Shown here piece by piece: positions 6,128 through 6,422 of a DNA stretch of 6,422 bases. The position numbers were made by a program, and so were the translations under genes. Numbering within the stretch: position 1 is the stretch's first letter; each line of letters begins with the position of its first letter. The stretch is from Cryomorphaceae bacterium (GTDB taxonomy: Bacteria > Bacteroidota > Bacteroidia > Flavobacteriales > Schleiferiaceae), in assembly GCA_003444795.1 (NCBI GenBank), contig DLWR01000057.1, forward strand, positions 1-6,422. The letters run 5' to 3'. The notes under the pieces are model-generated. The model ran no database searches. It was not told where the DNA came from and was given only the letters and a program-made list of their open reading frames with translations.

Positions 6128-6422
6128 ATGATAATGTCCAAACTTTTGTACCATCGATGCGTGGTTGGAGGAAAATTCAACTGGGACTTTTTACGTCAAC
6201 AGAAGGCCATCTCTAAGCAAGCTTCCTTGCTTTCGCAAGAGGATGCTCAGTGGCATTGGGCAGCTAAAACAATTCAGCCTTTTATCAAAGAAGCAGGAAA
6301 GAATGAACTAGAAATTCAGGTTCTACCCATTCATTGTGTCAACCGTTGCCCAAGCGGCGACTTCCTTTTCCGTTTGGGATTGCGCCGAAACCCATTCGTC
6401 CTGCTTGGATTCTCGAACGTAA
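6128..6422 (+). CDS. Unrecognised protein, N-terminal 98 residues (partial)
   Basis: The frame from the ATG at 6128 is open to the right edge (98 codons plus one base); the final bases TAA are out of frame. A second ATG at 6134 (MSKLLYHRCVV) is an equally good start, and neither has a Shine-Dalgarno. I do not recognise the product. It is not secreted: there is no signal peptide or membrane segment in this part. It has a moderately charged, apparently helical stretch at about 22-60 (DFLRQQKAISKQASLLSQED, then WHWAAKTIQPFIKEAG), followed by a beta-like LEIQVLP and a Cys-containing IHCVNRCPSGDFLFRLGLRR, where the two cysteines are CVNRC. GC is about 47% over 6181-6420, lower than the 53-58% of its neighbours. 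It is divergent from the flavin reductase gene. Confidence 0.6.
   Translation, partial: MIMSKLLYHRCVVGGKFNWDFLRQQKAISKQASLLSQEDAQWHWAAKTIQPFIKEAGKNELEIQVLPIHCVNRCPSGDFLFRLGLRRNPFVLLGFSNV

Noticed and set aside
6420..6422. Stop codon TAA at the right edge for the 6128 gene
   Set aside because: The frame reads AAC GTA A, so the TAA is out of frame and the gene continues beyond the window.
1..6422. CRISPR array, tRNA/rRNA, insertion sequence or phage integration site
   Set aside because: No spaced direct repeats, RNA-gene cores, transposase motifs or flanking duplications were seen on reading both strands.

Overview
The window looks like chromosomal DNA from a member of the Bacteroidota. The evidence is a TonB-dependent receptor with an N-terminal carboxypeptidase-regulatory-like domain, a DUF3127 protein (a family I associate with this phylum), no Shine-Dalgarno sequence ahead of any of the main genes, and promoter-like elements of the TTG / TAnnTTTG type. 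GC content is roughly 53-58% in samples of the main genes, which is high for Flavobacteriia. I cannot place the organism below phylum, although the permease closely resembles flavobacterial relatives as I remember them. No rRNA, tRNA, CRISPR, insertion sequence, phage or toxin-antitoxin signal was seen.

Layout. Bases 1-1382 (minus) hold the first 460 codons of a TonB-dependent outer-membrane receptor whose C-terminal barrel lies off the left edge. A divergent intergenic region of about 130 bp (1383-1514) carries candidate promoters in both directions. On the plus strand follow a full-length periplasmic tail-specific protease (Prc/Tsp, S41 family; 1515-3593) and, 9 bp later, a DppC/OppC-type ABC permease (3603-4571); these are probably one transcript. 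A rho-independent terminator at 4591-4620 serves the converging minus-strand pair: a flavin reductase-like split-barrel protein (5063-5983) followed after a short gap by a small DUF3127 OB-fold protein with an SSB-like acidic tail (4643-5038). A second divergent region (5984-6127) contains a strong imperfect inverted repeat. An unrecognised, lower-GC open frame starts at 6128 and runs off the right edge.

Functionally this is mostly envelope and housekeeping content: nutrient import across the outer membrane, periplasmic proteolysis, one half of a peptide-type ABC permease, a flavoprotein and a likely single-stranded-DNA-binding accessory protein. I see no convincing evidence of a new multi-gene system. 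The points most worth following up are the SSB-type tail on the DUF3127 protein, the lone permease coupled to a protease gene, the 12-bp inverted repeat at 6046-6084, and the unidentified gene at the right edge.
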